64,000 nucleotides of DNA from Pegoplata infirma (GCA_963921195.1 OY992536.1:331283038-331347037), one strand, 5' to 3'; shown: positions 24,356 to 37,015, counted from the first letter of the stretch. Notes: generated from the sequence alone by a model not told the origin. Numbers and translations: made by a program.

Positions 24356-25215
24356 CAGTAAATAAAAAAAAGTACCAAAAGTACTTTTTTACCCATTTTA
24401 CCTCAGTAGAATCAACATTGGCAAAACCCGAGCCTTAGTGAATCTTTTTTCCGGAAGGTGAACCGACATTGCAAATTTCCATTTTCTAGTACCATTATTT
24501 AAGGAAATATAAAATGTAACAAAAGTACGTATTTTCACCCTTTTTACCCTATTAGAAAAATCATTGGCAAAAACCCAGCCTTAGGGGATCTATATTCCGG
24601 GAGGTGAACATACAGTCCAAATTTGAAGTCTATGTGACAAATTTTTAAGGAAATATAAAAGGTGCCAAAAGTACAGATTTTTACCCTTTTTACCCCCTTA
24701 GAATCAACATTGGCAATAATCCAGCCGTACTGGATCTATATTCCAGAATGTGAACATACTGTCCAAATTTCAAGTTTCTATGACCATTATTTCAGGAAAT
24801 ATAAAAAGCACCAAAAGTACTGTTGTTTACCCTTTTGACCCCCTTAGAATTAACACTGGCAAAAATCCAGCCTTAATGGATCTATATTCTGGGAGGTGAA
24901 CATACAGTCCAAATTTCAAGTCTCTATGATCATTATATCAGAAGATTTAAAAAGTACCAAAAGTACAGTTTTTTACCATTTTTACGCCCTTACCATTGGC
25001 TAAACTCCAGCCATAGTGGATCTTTAATGCGGGAGGGTAACATACAGTCCAAATTTCAAGTCTCTATGACCATTATATCGGGAGATATTAAAAGTACCAA
25101 AAGTACAGTTTTTTTACCCTTTTTACCCCCTTAGAATCAACATTGGCAAAAATCCAGCCTTAGTGGATCTTTATTCCGGAAGGTCAAACTACAGTCCAAA
25201 TTTCAAGTCTCTAAC
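24356..25215. repeat. 146-bp tandem repeat, six units
   Basis: Unit starts near 24356, 24501, 24647, 24793, 24939 and 25080, a period of about 146 bp. Each unit has ATATAAAAAGTACCAAAAG, then TTTTTACCCCCTTAGAATC, then CAACATTGGCAAAAATCC, then ATACAGTCCAAATTTCAAG. Its AAAAGTACCAAAAGTAC motif resembles the unit of the adjacent 16-bp satellite. Confidence 0.85.
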
Positions 25216-25857
25216 TTCAGCGGTTTGGGCTGGGCGATGATGAATGAGTATGTCAGTCAGTCATATTACTCTTTTATATATATAAATTTTCTGGATTTGG
25301 GCGAATTTTGCCATAAAGTTTATTTCTGTATTTTATTATTTAACAAAATTTATTTTTTTAAATGAAAATATTTTTTTTTTTTAAGAAATCTGAAAAAAAT
25401 TGAATTTTGGCGATATTTTACATCCGGTTTGGCGACAGGGCCAAAAAAAAGTCTGGCAACCCCGTTAATATGACGAAGCAAAAAATGGACACACACACAC
25501 ACATGCTATATAAAAATAACTATTAATTTTTTTATTATTACTTAACGAACTTTTTTTTAATTAAATTTAGATTTTGTTTTACATATTTTAAAGCTTTTTT
25601 GTAAAGATTTATATCCTTTCTCTCAGTTTTTTTTTTTCATTTCCGTTTTCTTTCTTATGTATCACACAAAATATGAGTTAAATTAGGGTTATGTTGAAAA
25701 AAAAATTGTGTTTTTTAGTAATTCGCTCATAACTTTTAAAATACTTAACCGATTTAAAAAAAAAATACAGGAGTTTTTGCCTGGGAAAATTACGCAACTT
25801 TTGGTACCCCATGCGTTTAAATCGGTTTCGGAGTATTGCCAAAAACGTGATTTCAAC

Positions 25858-25874
25858 AGACAGACAGACAGACG

Positions 25875-25906
<32 letters not shown>

Positions 25907-25909
25907 GAC
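25858..25909. repeat. GACA/GACG microsatellite (GTCY type)
   Basis: A run of GACA with interspersed GACG near the front end of hairpin copy d. The same GTCC/GTCT microsatellite lies at the same relative position in the other copies, so it belongs to the family rather than being a chance array. It gives rise to spurious serine/cysteine/valine-rich frames. Confidence 0.9.
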
Positions 25910-26225
25910 ATCGCTAGATCGACTTAAAATCGATCAAGGATCATGAATATATATACTTTATGGGGTCCTAAACCAATATTTCAATGTGTTACATACGGAA
26001 TGACAAACTTATATATACCCTCTATCACCAGAGTGGAGGGTATAAAAACCGTAACTTTAACTAAAAATTTAGCTGAAAATTTCGTAACATTTTTAAGTAC
26101 ATATTTACAAAAAAAATTAGTTGAATTCAGCAAAAATTTTTGTTACTTTTGTAAACTAAAATTAACAAAATGTTTTGTAATTTTTTTTTTTTTTAATTTT
26201 TCGGTTGACATTTTTTTGGAAATGT

Positions 26226-26753
26226 TGGAAATGTTGAGACGGTACCCGCTAATTTTTTTCCTTTTGACTTAAAAATAACTCAGGAAAAATTTTACGCCTC
26301 TACGACCACACCTTCCCTACGTGACGGGGCTTTAAAGAGCGGGGCCTAAAAAATCATTTTTGCATACATATCAAAAAATTTTTTTTTTATTTTTAATTTT
26401 TTGTTATTAATTATTATATTACAAAAAAAAATTTAGAGCCATTGGGGTCCTACGGTAAAAAAATTTAAAAAAATATTTTTTTTTAGTTTTGACAAGCAAC
26501 GGTTTTAGTTGTTATGTTGATTTTAATCATATATATTCAAAAAAAAAATATTATTTGTATCTGTGACATCTGTATCGTGTTCTACAAAAGGGTAAACATT
26601 TGTATGGTTTGTGTGGAAAAATGATTTTTTAGGCCCCGCTCTTTAAGGCCTCGTCGCGTAGGGAAGGCGTGGTCGTAGGGGCATTAAATTTTTCCTCAGT
26701 TATTTTTAAGTCAAAAGGAAAAAAAATGAGCGGGTACCGTCTCAACATTTCCA
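26226..26753. mobile_element. Inverted-repeat element, arms about 140 bp
   Basis: Left arm TGGAAATGTTGAGACGGTAC, then TCCTTTTGACTTAAAAATAA, then TTAAAGAGCGGGGCCTAAAA; the right arm is its reverse complement with about 90 percent identity. The middle is AT-rich. No exact TSD is seen. A worn relative of one arm may lie at 33395-33445 (TTTTACGCTCCTACGACC). The 77- and 109-residue frames through it are arm sequence. Superfamily unknown. Confidence 0.8.
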
Positions 26754-29369
26754 AAATAAGGGACACGCTAATGTATGTATATGAATTAAATAAAGTTAAA
26801 TGAAAGTAATGATGGAAAGTAGCATCAGTTTTTAAATAAATTAAATCACGAATAAAACACAAAACGGTTTATAATGAAATTCTCTTTAATTTACATATTT
26901 AAGCCAAATTTAATAAGCACTTGTTAAAATTTCTTGAAAAAAAATACGTCTATAAGTGATTAAAAACACAAAAAAAAATATTTTCGGACACAAATAAACG
27001 ACGACTGACCGACCACACACGTTGGTTAGGAGAACCCAAACCAAGATGTGTGATTTCATCGGCACTACTATGTGAAAAAATGCGCGTGATGTAATGCATT
27101 TTTTAAGAACAACCTAAAAATTTTTATAAATCCCTTAAATCATTGAAACTCTTTTAAAAACGAACCTTTTTTTTTGTTTTCAAAAATGGTGTCAATGGTT
27201 AAAGACGAATAATAAAAAAAAACACTCAAAATAACAAAAAAAAAAAGTATTCAAAGTGTATTTTAATCCAAAAATGTTTAAAAATCGTTGATATTTGGTA
27301 CAAATACATATGTACGTATTCACGTACGAGGGTCAACTTATAAGTTCAGTAAAAAAAAATCAACTAAATAATGGAAAATTAAAAAAAATTTGGCGAAAAA
27401 TGCACCGAAAAAAATTCATGCCTTATATAAAAAAAATGTTTCGTACATTGTTTTTCCAAAAAATTTACTACATTCTGCGAAATATTCTTTGTTTTTACGA
27501 AACAATTTTCTATATTATACAAAATAAATTCTTAAATTACAAAAATAAATTCGTACACATTAGATATATATTTTAAGAAAGTATAAATATATATTTTTGT
27601 AAATTTACAAAAAAAAATATTTATGTTTTTAAGAATTTCATTAAAAATGATTTTAGAAAAAAACAATATCTTCTTACAAATTTACAAATCTTAATATAAT
27701 TAAATTTTCGAAGTTCCTAAAAAAAACTTAGAAAATTTTCTAAGTCCTTTGCCGTGTAAAAATTACCCACTCACCGCTAACGTGGCCTGAATTTTCACTT
27801 TTGATTTTAGTATTTTGAGTACACGGAGAAAAAAGTTTCATTAAGAATTTTTTTTTTATTTTTCCTGTTTAAATAATTTCAAAATTATTTTACGGCTCTC
27901 GCACGTTCATAAATATGTGTGTATGTATGTACACGATGATACAAGTAATTTCCAGTAGTTTTAAATCTTTTTTGTTTTGATTATTTTCTTTTTTTTTACG
28001 TCTAAGTTCAAGAACTCGATGACGTCGATACGATGTGATGGGGATCAGCTAAGCGCCACTTAAGTCACTTTTCACCGTTTTGAAGTGTTGAAGGTGAAGT
28101 ATGAATGAGAGAAAAAAAGTAAGAGTGGGGCCAACCAGCCAGTAGTAATTGCACTACAAGATCGTTTATGTTGTATGTTGGTTGGAGCACTTGTTGTGAT
28201 ATAATTCAGTGTTTGGATTAGACATCTAGTGTATAGAATGATTTGTAACTTTTTTTTTGTTCAGGTGAATAAATGTTGGATTTTTTTTTATAATGGAATT
28301 ATTTTTATTTTCTTTAGTCATTTTTAATCTTATGGAGAAAAAAAAAAACAGAGAGGAGCTTAGCAGACATTTGTCTTGAAGAACGTGTCTAGAAGCGTGA
28401 CTCAGGTGTCCAATTTGAAGTGCTAATTTTTTCACATTAGAAGAGTAAAAGAAAACAGAAAAAATGTGTATGTACTTACATATACAAAATGTTTGTACAT
28501 TCGAGTGGGCCGAAAATTTTAAACTTTGGTAGAAAAGTCCTAAAAAAACTGCGATATTCTTTCGAGCTGAAAATTATCCAAACAGTTTCTGTTACAATTA
28601 AAACGATTGAGACTCAAAACAGTCAAGCTCCTCTCATCTCTCTCAAAAACCTTTGCAACATTTTTACAGAAGGTACGAAAACTATTAGACGAGGAAAATA
28701 CGATTATGTTACAAACAATGCTAACTTTTTATAGCGAAAAAGCGCTTAATAAGTTTTAAAAAAATGTATCAATTTCTAATGACTATGGTAATATTATTTA
28801 AGAAACACCTTTCAAAGTGTTTAAAACAATTTTTTAGCAAATAAAAAGTCATTGGATTTCCCGATAATCAACAAAAAAACTTTTTTTATCGCTTAATGCA
28901 AAAACAAAACGCTCCATTAAGACGGAAAAACGGCCAATTGCATTATTGATAAATTACAATTTAAATGCAATTTTTTTGTGTTTATAAAATTATTTGTAAC
29001 GTAAGCTAAAGAATAATAACAAATTAAAAATAACACTTTACAGAAACTACGTAAAATATACAATTTGTTAAATTTAAGAATTGATTTTTTGAACATTACT
29101 ATTATTTCTTGGCACTTCTTATTTTTTGGAGAGAGAATTAACAAATAAAAATCCATCGCCTGACAGAATTCAGCAGGATATAAAATATTTAATGTAACAT
29201 AAACAAGAACCACTTAATTCAGTGGATAAAATATCCACCATTTTTCCCATTAGTACTTTCTTTTAATTCGTTGGAACTTGACTTTTCTTTTCATTAATTG
29301 TTGTCTCACACTGCAAGTATAAAAAATTTTCACATTATTTACGAGATATTACTGATATTTAAATCGTAC
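26754..29369. other. Mostly single-copy-looking AT-rich DNA, no gene seen
   Basis: No family found elsewhere in this window covers most of this stretch. Short open frames (27295-27576, 28226-28435, 28489-28734, 28917-29213) show no domain and are rich in Lys, Asn, Phe and Ile as expected by chance in AT-rich DNA. Some non-repetitive, less biased sequence at 27990-28230 could be intronic or intergenic DNA of the host genome. Confidence 0.5.
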
Positions 29370-30860
29370 AAGGGAATATTTTCAGAATCTGAGTAATTTT
29401 TCTACAAAAAATTCCCTGAATCTAAAAAGGTTTTTTCTATAGAAATATTCTCAATATTCTCTTCTATAGAAAACATATCAGAACCTAAGACATTTTTTCC
29501 ATAAAAAATTTCCAAGGATCCGAGATATTTAACTATAGAAAAATTTTCAGAATCTGATACTAATATTTTTTTATAGAAAAAATATAAGAATCTGAAATAT
29601 TTTTTCTATAGAAAAATTTTTAGACTTAGAGATATTTTTTCGATTAAAAAATTCTCAGAATCTGAGATATTTTTTCTATAGAAAAATTTTCAGAATCTGA
29701 GATATTTTTTTAATTTTTTCTATAGAAAACATGTCAGAATCAGGGCCATTTTTTCGATAAACAATTTCTAAGAATCTGAGATACTTTGCTATAGAAAATT
29801 TCTCAGAATCTGAGAATCTAAAATACTTTTTTCTATTGAAAAATTCTTAGAATTTGAGATATTTTTCTATAGAAAAGTTCTCAGAACCTGAGATATTTTT
29901 TTTATGAAAAACTTCTCAGAATCTGAGATATTTTTACTATAGAAAAATCTTCAGAATCTGATATATTTTTTTCTATAGAAAAATCCTCAGAATCTGAGAT
30001 ATTTTTTCTCTAGAAAAATTCTTAGGATCTGATATATTTTTTCTATAGAAAAAATATAAGAATTTGAAATATTTTTTCTATAGTAAAATTCTCAGAATGT
30101 GAGATATTTTTTCTCTAGTAATATTCTCAAAATGAGAGATATTTTTTGTATAGAAAATTTCACAAAATTTGGGATATTTTTCTATTAAATAATTTTTTAA
30201 AATCTGAATTAATTTTTCTACAGAAAAATTCTCAGAATCTAAGATATTTTATAATAGAAAAATTTTCAGATATATTTTTCTATAGAAAAATTCTTAGAAT
30301 CGAGTTATTTTTTCAATAGAAAAATTCTTAGAATCTGATATATTTATTCTATACAAACATGCTCAGTATCTGGTTTGTTTTTCTATAAAATAATTCTTAG
30401 AATGATACATTTTTTTACAGAAAATTTTTCAGAATCTGATATATTTTATCTATAGAAAATTTTACAGAATCTGATATATTTTTTTTATAGAAAATTTCTC
30501 AGAATCTAATATATTTTTTCTACAGAAAATGTCTGATATTGTTTTCTAACAAAATATTCTCACAATCTCAGATATTTTTTCTACAGAAAAGTTCGCAAAA
30601 TCTGAGATATTTCTTCTATAGTATAATTCTCAGAATCTGAAATATTTTTTTCTCTAGAAAAATTCTAAGAATGTGATCTATTTTTTCTGCAGAAAAAAGT
30701 TTGTAACAATCTTAAAATTTTTATTGAAATATTCCCAGAATCTGGTTAAGATTTGAAAATTTTTTTTCTGTAGATAAATTCTCATAATCTGAGACACTTT
30801 TTCTTTATAAAAATATTCTCAGATTCTGATATCCAGACATTTTTTTAAAGAATAATTCAG
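29370..30860. repeat. 35-bp palindromic satellite, block 2
   Basis: About 40 degenerate units, each with TTTTTTCTATAGAAAAA and TTCTCAGAATCTGAGA, both palindromic, at a period near 35 bp. Same satellite as block 1, with a consistent AATCT variant. I found no TIR or TSD enclosing this block. Confidence 0.85.
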
Positions 30861-31655
30861 AAAATCCAAGTCATTTGTGGTACTTACCTTTCTAATTTAT
30901 AATTGCAAATATTTAATAACAACATGAAATTAACAATTTACTATTTTTTCCTTGACCAGCCTCTTTGAAATTTTACGTAGCATTGAAACGTTGGTTAATG
31001 TTTTCACTTTTTTTTACTTTATTTGCTTTTGTTCAATGTTTTTTTCGCGTTATTTTAGTTTCATTGCGAGCATAACAACATTTTCAGATTATATTTTTCT
31101 TTTTATTTAATTTTTTTTTGACAATTTGTATTTTAAAATTATTGAACATTACGCATTTAATGTTTAATATCGAAAATTAAACACTAAATGTTTACAATAA
31201 ACATTAAATGTATAATTTTAAATAACTTGTGTTTATTTTTTTAAAAATATATTTATCAACACACGAAATACCATATAATGTGCGTAATATTAAAATTTTT
31301 GTGTGTAATCTAAAATTTTAAACACTTGGTGCTCAATTTTAGGCGTTGTGTGTTATTTTACATAAAAATTTACCCACTTTATAGTAGTATTTTTACAATG
31401 ATTGTTTAGAGTGTAATTATAAAGCAAATAATGTTCAAAGATGTCTTCAGTGAAGTTTAATGGCGGTTCTTTTCTTAGGACATATTAACCCTCAATCTCC
31501 CATTTTTATAGGTCGATTAAGGCTTTTTTCGAATATCCTCATAGAACATCACTAAAACGTGCATTTAAAAGGTTAAAAAATTCTACAAATATTTTCTAAA
31601 AAAACATAAAATTAAAAAAAAAATTCTGTAGGAAAAAGAAAAATAAAATTAAAGA
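30861..31655. other. AT-rich spacer between satellite blocks
   Basis: No gene. Holds an inverted ACATTTAATGTTTA / TAAACATTAAATGT pair around 31150-31215 and otherwise unassigned AT-rich DNA. Confidence 0.5.
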
Positions 31656-31659
31656 ACAC

Positions 31660-33070
31660 ATGTAATAAAATCTGACACTATTTCTATAGAAAACATTACG
31701 CAGATTCTGTTCCTTTTTTTGAAAATTTGAGAATTTTAATAGAAAAAATGTAATAAAATCTGAGACTTTTTCTATAGGAAAAATTACACGGAATCCGTAA
31801 CGTTTTTATAGGAGAAATGTCCCTGAATATGAGAATTTTCCTGGAGGTCCAAATTGTGGACCTTAAGTGGACAACGAAATTTTTAAACACTGATATGGCC
31901 GATATGCCGAGACACCCTAAAATTAGAATCGTTTCTTTTTTATATTTTTCAGGCAAATCGACTCATAAGGTTTGAGATACTTTCCTTGTTAGAATCCAAG
32001 AAGAAAATTTCTGATTTTTCGGTGGGAAAAATGTCACAGAATTTGTGAGTTTTAATATTAAAAAAAATTTCTAAAATCAAATACTTTTCGATAGGAAAAA
32101 TAACTCGGAATCTAAGACTTTTTCTATATAAAAAAGATTAATTAGATTCTAAGAATTTTAGGAAAAATATCCCTGAATCTGAGAAAAGTTCTAAGGTTTT
32201 TAAATTTTTTTATTTTAAAAATTTCGCAAAATCTAAGAATTTTTCTGTAGGAAAATATCTAAGACGCTGAGCTGAGACTCTTCTCTAAGAAAAATTTCTA
32301 AGAAGCTGAGATATTTTCTAAAGAAAAATGTCTAAGAAGCTGAGAACATTTCTATAAGAAAAATGTCTCTGAATATAAGTAGATTCTTTAATGAAAATAT
32401 GTCTCGGAAAATGCTTAAGAGTCGAAGACTTTTTCTAAGGTAACTTGCCTCAGAAAACTATACTTTTTATATAGAAAAATGTCTTAGACTCTAGTAAATT
32501 GCCTCAAAAAACTTTCAAATTCATTTAAGTCTTCAATCTTTCTAATCTCAGGTACTTTCAATGGAATAGTTTTTCATCCCCTAAAATTGTTGGTGTGGAA
32601 AGATCGTTTCGGTATCTTAGACCTTTTCTATAGAAAATATAATAAAAAAATATTTCAGAACCTAAAAAATTTTCTATGCGGAAAAAGTCACTAAATCTGA
32701 GAATTTTTCTCTACGTTTTTTTTTTATTTTCTACATAGCGGAATTTTTTGGTGGGAGAATTGCACAAGTCTCTGACGATTTTCTATATGAATGTATATCA
32801 GAATTTAAAATTTTTTGTATAAATTTTAAAAGTTTTTCTGTATTAAAATGCCACAGAACCTCAGAATTTTTCTATTGGGATAATGTCTCAGAATCATAAA
32901 CTTTCTCTTTAAGCAAATGACTTAGAAAAAATTTAAAATCAGAAAACTATTTTTGAATAAACATATCTCAAACCTGAGTTATTTTCTATTAGGAAATTGT
33001 GTCAGAATCAGGTTCTAAAGCAGTCAGAAAAATGCTTTAGAACCTGAAAATTTCTTAAAGAGACATTTTT
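31660..33070. repeat. 35-bp palindromic satellite, block 3, strongly decayed
   Basis: The same alternating motifs (TTTTTCTATAGGAAAAA, TCTGAGAAT) but with more divergence and irregular spacing than block 2. Interrupted at 31833-31988 by a fragment of the CAAGGG element. Probably one ancestral array with block 2. Confidence 0.75.
31833..31988. mobile_element. Fragment of the CAAGGG (PIF/Harbinger-like) element
   Basis: Matches the last 160 bp of the element at 38058-39269: GGACAACGAAATTTTTAAAC, GCCGAGACACCC, AGGCAAATCG, and an end CCTTG followed by TTA (31989-31991). The left arm is missing. The 86-residue minus-strand frame at 31696-31956 runs across it and is not a gene. Confidence 0.75.
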
Positions 33071-33479
33071 CGAAATATCAACCATTTTTTAAGTTTAAAT
33101 TTTTAAATTTTTAAAATTTGAAAATGTTTTTACAGAAAAAATCATAACAAACAAGAGCTAAAAAACTAAAAAACTTAACTAATGATTTAAATCCAACCTA
33201 AGGTTTCCTGGAAAAAAATAATTTTTGATTAAAAAAAATAAATAAAATTGAATTAAAAAATCAACAAATATAAACTAAACAATTTTATAAATTTGTTTTC
33301 TTCTTATTTCCAAATAAAAGAAATTGTTATTGATAAACCCTCTTGATGCGGCATTTTTTTTTTTTCAATTTGGCTTAATAATGACTCATGAGTCATTTTA
33401 CGCTCCTACGACCAGGGCCTTAAAAATAATTTTTCCATACAAACCAAAATTTGCATATGTTTGTTAATCCTTTTGTAAA
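33071..33479. other. AT-rich DNA with a small repeat fragment
   Basis: No gene seen. 33395-33445 may be a degraded arm of the inverted element at 26226-26753. Confidence 0.4.
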
Positions 33480-33951
33480 ATATATCAGGGGCTTAAACTC
33501 AATTAATTTGAAATTAATCAGGACAGCCAAGGACAATCATGCGGCAACTGAAACGTGTCATTTATATTTGTCGTGACCCTGGTAGTTGGTATTCAATTTT
33601 AGCCAAATCGGTTTAGTAGCTCAAAAATTATTAGCAAAATCGTGAATTTCAGATGGATTTCACCTTAAATTCACGTGTTAAACAAGCTTGTAAAATATTG
33701 GTAAGTCACAAAAATATTTTGAAACGTACTTTTGTCACTTAAAAATATTTGTACATTAAACAAAAAACAAAATAAACACACTCCAAAAAATTCTACACTC
33801 AAAAAAAAAAAAGTTTTTTTTTTATTTAAAATAAAATATTTCTTATCAAAATTGTAACTCTTTCACATTAGAAAATTTATTATCACTGAAAAATGGCATT
33901 GTGGAGGGTATTCATAGATTCGGCCAAGTCGAATTTAAATTTTTTTACTTG
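33480..33951 (+). mobile_element. ATTCGGC-hairpin element (copy e), 5' part missing
   Basis: Ends GTGGAGGGTATTCATAG, a degraded hairpin (ATTCGGCCAAGTCGAAT), then TTTTTTTACTTG. The body near 33590-33660 resembles the middle of copy i (AAATCGGTTTAGTAGCTCAA compared with a CAGTTCAGCGGTTCAAAA motif). The left limit is approximate. Confidence 0.6.
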
Positions 33952-34315
33952 TTTTATTTTAAAGTGAATATGATTTATGACAACTAAATCGATGCCAGAT
34001 TGCTATCAAGGTCTCATTTTCAATAAAATTGCAGATACGTAGGTAGCACTATCTGAATATCAGAAAATTGCGTTTTTGGTTTCTGAATTTTTTAAAACCT
34101 GGACTTAGAAGGCGTGGCTAAATATTGAAAAAAAAAGTATAAAATTTGTGTCGAGTTTGCTTGATTAAATTTTTATCAAATTAAAACGGAATGCACCATT
34201 ATCTCAAAAATGTACATTTTCTATATTTTTTTATGGCCTATCGATTAAAAATTTTTATTTTGAAAAATTTTCAGAACCCGTTCTGAAATCTCCATTAATT
34301 TACCAAATTCAGCCT

Positions 34316-35317
34316 CTTTTTATACCCTCCAACTACAGTATGAGGGTATACTCACTTTGTCATTCCGTGTGTAACGCATCAAAATATCGGTCTAGGACCC
34401 CATACACTCAAAATAATCACTCTGTTAAATTACAGAGATACTCTGCTGAACCAGCAGAAAATACCATAGATTTTCAACCAGCAAGATTTTTTGTTATTTT
34501 ACGAAGAAAACTCTGTAAAATGATTTCGATAAAAAAAACTGTAAATTTACAGAATTATCTGTAAAATATTGATAAAACCAAAAAGAATTTTACTAAAAAA
34601 ACTCTGTAAATATACAAAGTTTTAGTTAAATGCATTTTATAAGTTCAAAATTTTACAAAAAAAACTCTGTAAATTTACAAAGTTTTAGTTAAATCCATTT
34701 TATGAGTAAAACGTCTCTGCATCAAAAACACTCATTAAAATTTAAAAAAAAATAAATAAATTATAATAAAAATTTAAATTTTGTTAATTTTTCCCACTTT
34801 AATTCTTCCAAATTGTAAATTTACATTTTTATTTTTGTAAATATTACGAGTTTTTAAGAAGTAACTCCAATTTAACACGTCATCTCGTAAAATTTACCAG
34901 TTTTTATTGTAATTTAAGACACTTTTTAAAGAGGTCATATTTGGAAGTTTTTTTGAAGTGATTTTTATTTTTGCAGAGCAATAAGTAAAATTACAAATGA
35001 AATTTAGTATTTTGGTTACGAGAAAAAAAAGTATTTTTCTAAAATCCGTATTTTAACAAAAAACTCTGTTTATTATCTGTAAAATATAAATTACAAAGTA
35101 AAAAGTAAAATTACAGATAAAATTTTGTTTTTCGGCTACAAGAAAATACAAAGTATTTTCTTAAAATCCGTATTTCGACAGATAACTTTGTCAAATATCT
35201 GTCGAATTGAGATTACAGTCATTTTACAGAGTATTTAACAGAGTAATTATTTTGAGTGTAGAGTATATATATTTATGATCAGTGATCGATTCTAAGACAT
35301 TCTAGCAAGCATGTTAT
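34316..35317 (+). mobile_element. ATTCGGC-hairpin element (copy f), 3'-truncated, interrupted
   Basis: Front end TTTTATACCCTCCAACTAC, then TCATTCCGTGTGTAACGCAT and ATCGGTCTAGGACCCCATA, continuing after an insertion with GAGTATATATATTTATGATC and GACATTCTAGC, then lost before the microsatellite. It is split at CCCCATA by the TIR element 34405-35258; the intact copy at 40577 reads directly across this point. Confidence 0.75.
34405..35258. mobile_element. T-family TIR element, TA target duplication
   Basis: An 854-bp element with TIRs of 26 bp and one mismatch (CACTCAAAATAATCACTCTG at the left). TA flanks both sides (34403-34404, 35259-35260), and removing it restores the host sequence CCCCATAGAGTATATA. 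Inside are repeated inverted blocks with AACTCTGTAAATTTACA. TA TSDs and this terminus suggest a Tc1/mariner-like MITE (inference). Confidence 0.85.
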
Positions 35318-36047
35318 CGTTATAACGTCTATTCGATAAAAATAAAAAATAATATATATAAGCCGATTTTTATTTTATTTCTTAGCCGTAATAATTATTT
35401 TAAAATTTATATTTTTTTGTAGAAAAATAACTATTATTAACAACAGAAAAAATAATTGTTACTCCATAACTATTACTCTTTGATTAATATTTTGTATTTA
35501 TTTTTTAATTATTATGATTTTGAATATATGATAATAGTTATAACTCAATGAATATTTTTAAAAATCATTTCAAAAAATGTTATCAAATGTGGATGTTGGG
35601 TTGTTCATATATTGTTTTCACAACCAACCCCCCTCCTCCCACAAATTTTTTTCTCAGAACTGAGCTCAATTCAATTTTTTTTTTTTACTAATTTTTTTTT
35701 GCTAAATTTTTTCCCCCATTTAAAAAATAGAAAAGTCTTCACTCGACCGTTTTTCACTTAAAAACTTTTTGTTTTTTATTGATTAAAAAGATCAAAGTCT
35801 TCAAACAGATTTAAATGGAAACAAACGTTTTATAATTTTATACCACTCATGGTCGTAATACCACTCATGCTCGTAATTTCAAGGAGTCGGTAACTACTGG
35901 TGTAAAATACCTAACAGATATCTTTACCTAGCCGGTTAATTAACATTGAAAAATATGGTTTCCTAAGAGGTAAGTTTACGAAATTTTTCTTACACGGTAG
36001 ATATCTATGCACTGATAGTTATCTGCTTGTTGAAATTACGGCTATCA
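35318..36047. other. AT-rich stretch, no gene seen
   Basis: AT-rich, with ATAACTATTATT motifs and a C-rich patch near 35627-35640. No support for a coding region or a bounded repeat. Confidence 0.4.
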
Positions 36048-36300
36048 GTCATGGTCACTGTTGCCAGATTTGACGATTTCTCTGCATTTTGACGATTTTT
36101 ACTCCCCAAAATAGCAAAATGACGATTTGACGATTTTTACCCAAAAAATGACGATTTTTAAAAATAACAAAAACCTGTCAATTTTGTCTGCTTTTTAAAA
36201 TATTTTTGATGAAACTTTAGTATTCAATGAATATTTTTTGCTTATTGTTAGTTAAAAAAAGTATCCGCCAATATTTCTGTACAAAAAGGGATAAAGGAAA

Positions 36301-37015
36301 CAAGTGAGAGTTACATTCCCTTTTTCCCTACAAAAGGTAAAAAAATTATAGGGGGTTTTTTTCGGCGGAGGAAACCTTTCTTTTCGTAATAAATGTTAAC
36401 AAATTGATTTATTATGATACACAGAGAAAAATAAATTTCCAACTGAATTATTCAGTTGTAGCAACTCAAAATTCGGTTGCTGCTACTAAATTTTGCTGTG
36501 GCATACGAATTTTTGAGTTGTTAAAATTAAAATACAGTTGTATTAACAAAATTTAGTTGTAACTACCGATATTTAGTTGTTTTAACCTTTATACAAATGC
36601 ATCAACCGAATTTTTGTTGCAACAACTAAATTTCAGTTGGAAATTAGCAAATTTGTTTTCTGTGTGTATTTACGCAATTTTATCATTATTTTTGTATGCA
36701 AGTGTCGGACGGAAAAGGGCGGACGGAAAAAAAAAATTTTTAATTAACTTGACCCAACTGCATGATCTTTTCTTTCATAAAAATATTTCATATGTTTAAG
36801 AAGGGGAACAAAGAATATAAAGAGGAAATTTCGGAGGTAGGTTCAGTTTTACTAAAGTGAACTTTGTTCTCCCTGGTTTGTTTTGTCAATTTTCAAACTG
36901 AACCATCCAATCGCCATAAGATATATTTCTGCCAAACTGCATGTATTTAGCTCTTTTGGTTTGGACTGCATCATGTCTTCAACAGACGGGCGGACATCGT
37001 TTGAATGAATCTTTA
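36301..37015 (-). mobile_element. ATTCGGC-hairpin element (copy l), hairpin partly lost
   Basis: Starts CAAGTGAGAGTTACATTCCC at the hairpin end (hairpin itself decayed) and retains the internal GCCAAACTGCATGTATTTAG, TTTGGACTGCATCATGTC and a trace of the GTCY microsatellite (GACGGGCGGACATCG). It is nested in the hAT element 36056-37142 and interrupted by 36420-36666. Confidence 0.65.
36420..36666. mobile_element. Small TIR element, TA flanks
   Basis: A 247-bp element starting CACAGAGAAAAATAAATTTC and ending with the inverse (TTTGTTTTCTGTGTG), with TA on both sides (36418-36419, 36667-36668). Inside are repeats of TTCAGTTG/CAACTAAA. Probably a Tc1/mariner-like MITE. It is the innermost of three nested elements. 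Confidence 0.75.

Larger units (their letters stand above)
22621..26048 (-). mobile_element. ATTCGGC-hairpin element (copy d), 3.4 kb, with satellites
   Basis: A minus-strand copy bounded at the left by the hairpin end (ATTCGGCTGTGCCGAAT, 22637-22653) and at the right by the front end (GGAGGGTATAAAAA). It is the largest copy in the window because it holds the 16-bp satellite, the 146-bp tandem and a GACA/GACG microsatellite. Its boundaries are supported by the uninterrupted corresponding sequence in the second host copy near 49690-49715. There is no TSD, as expected for a Helitron-like insertion (inference). No helicase or other ORF. Confidence 0.8.
22480..26219. mobile_element. T-family element host, split by hairpin element copy d
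   Basis: The left part (22480-22620) has CTCAAAAAAAAAACTG, AAATTTAGTTAAATTTAACT and GCACCTGATTTTGGGCC. The right part (26049-26219) has TTTAACTAAAAATTTAGCTG and AAACTAAAATTAACAAAATG. Joined, they parallel the second copy at 47663-49955, which is interrupted at a different place. The 3' terminus is uncertain because the inverted element at 26226 begins there. Confidence 0.6.

Noticed and set aside
25678..25917. Ser/Cys/Val-rich and Arg/Thr/Asp-rich reading frames, also at 40198-40494 and 40697-40949
   Set aside because: They are translations of the GTCY microsatellite and adjacent conserved repeat, and recur at each copy of the hairpin family.
29370..30860. A hAT element around satellite block 2, like the one around block 1
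   Set aside because: No CAGTGGCGG-type ends or flanking octamer repeats were found near its edges.
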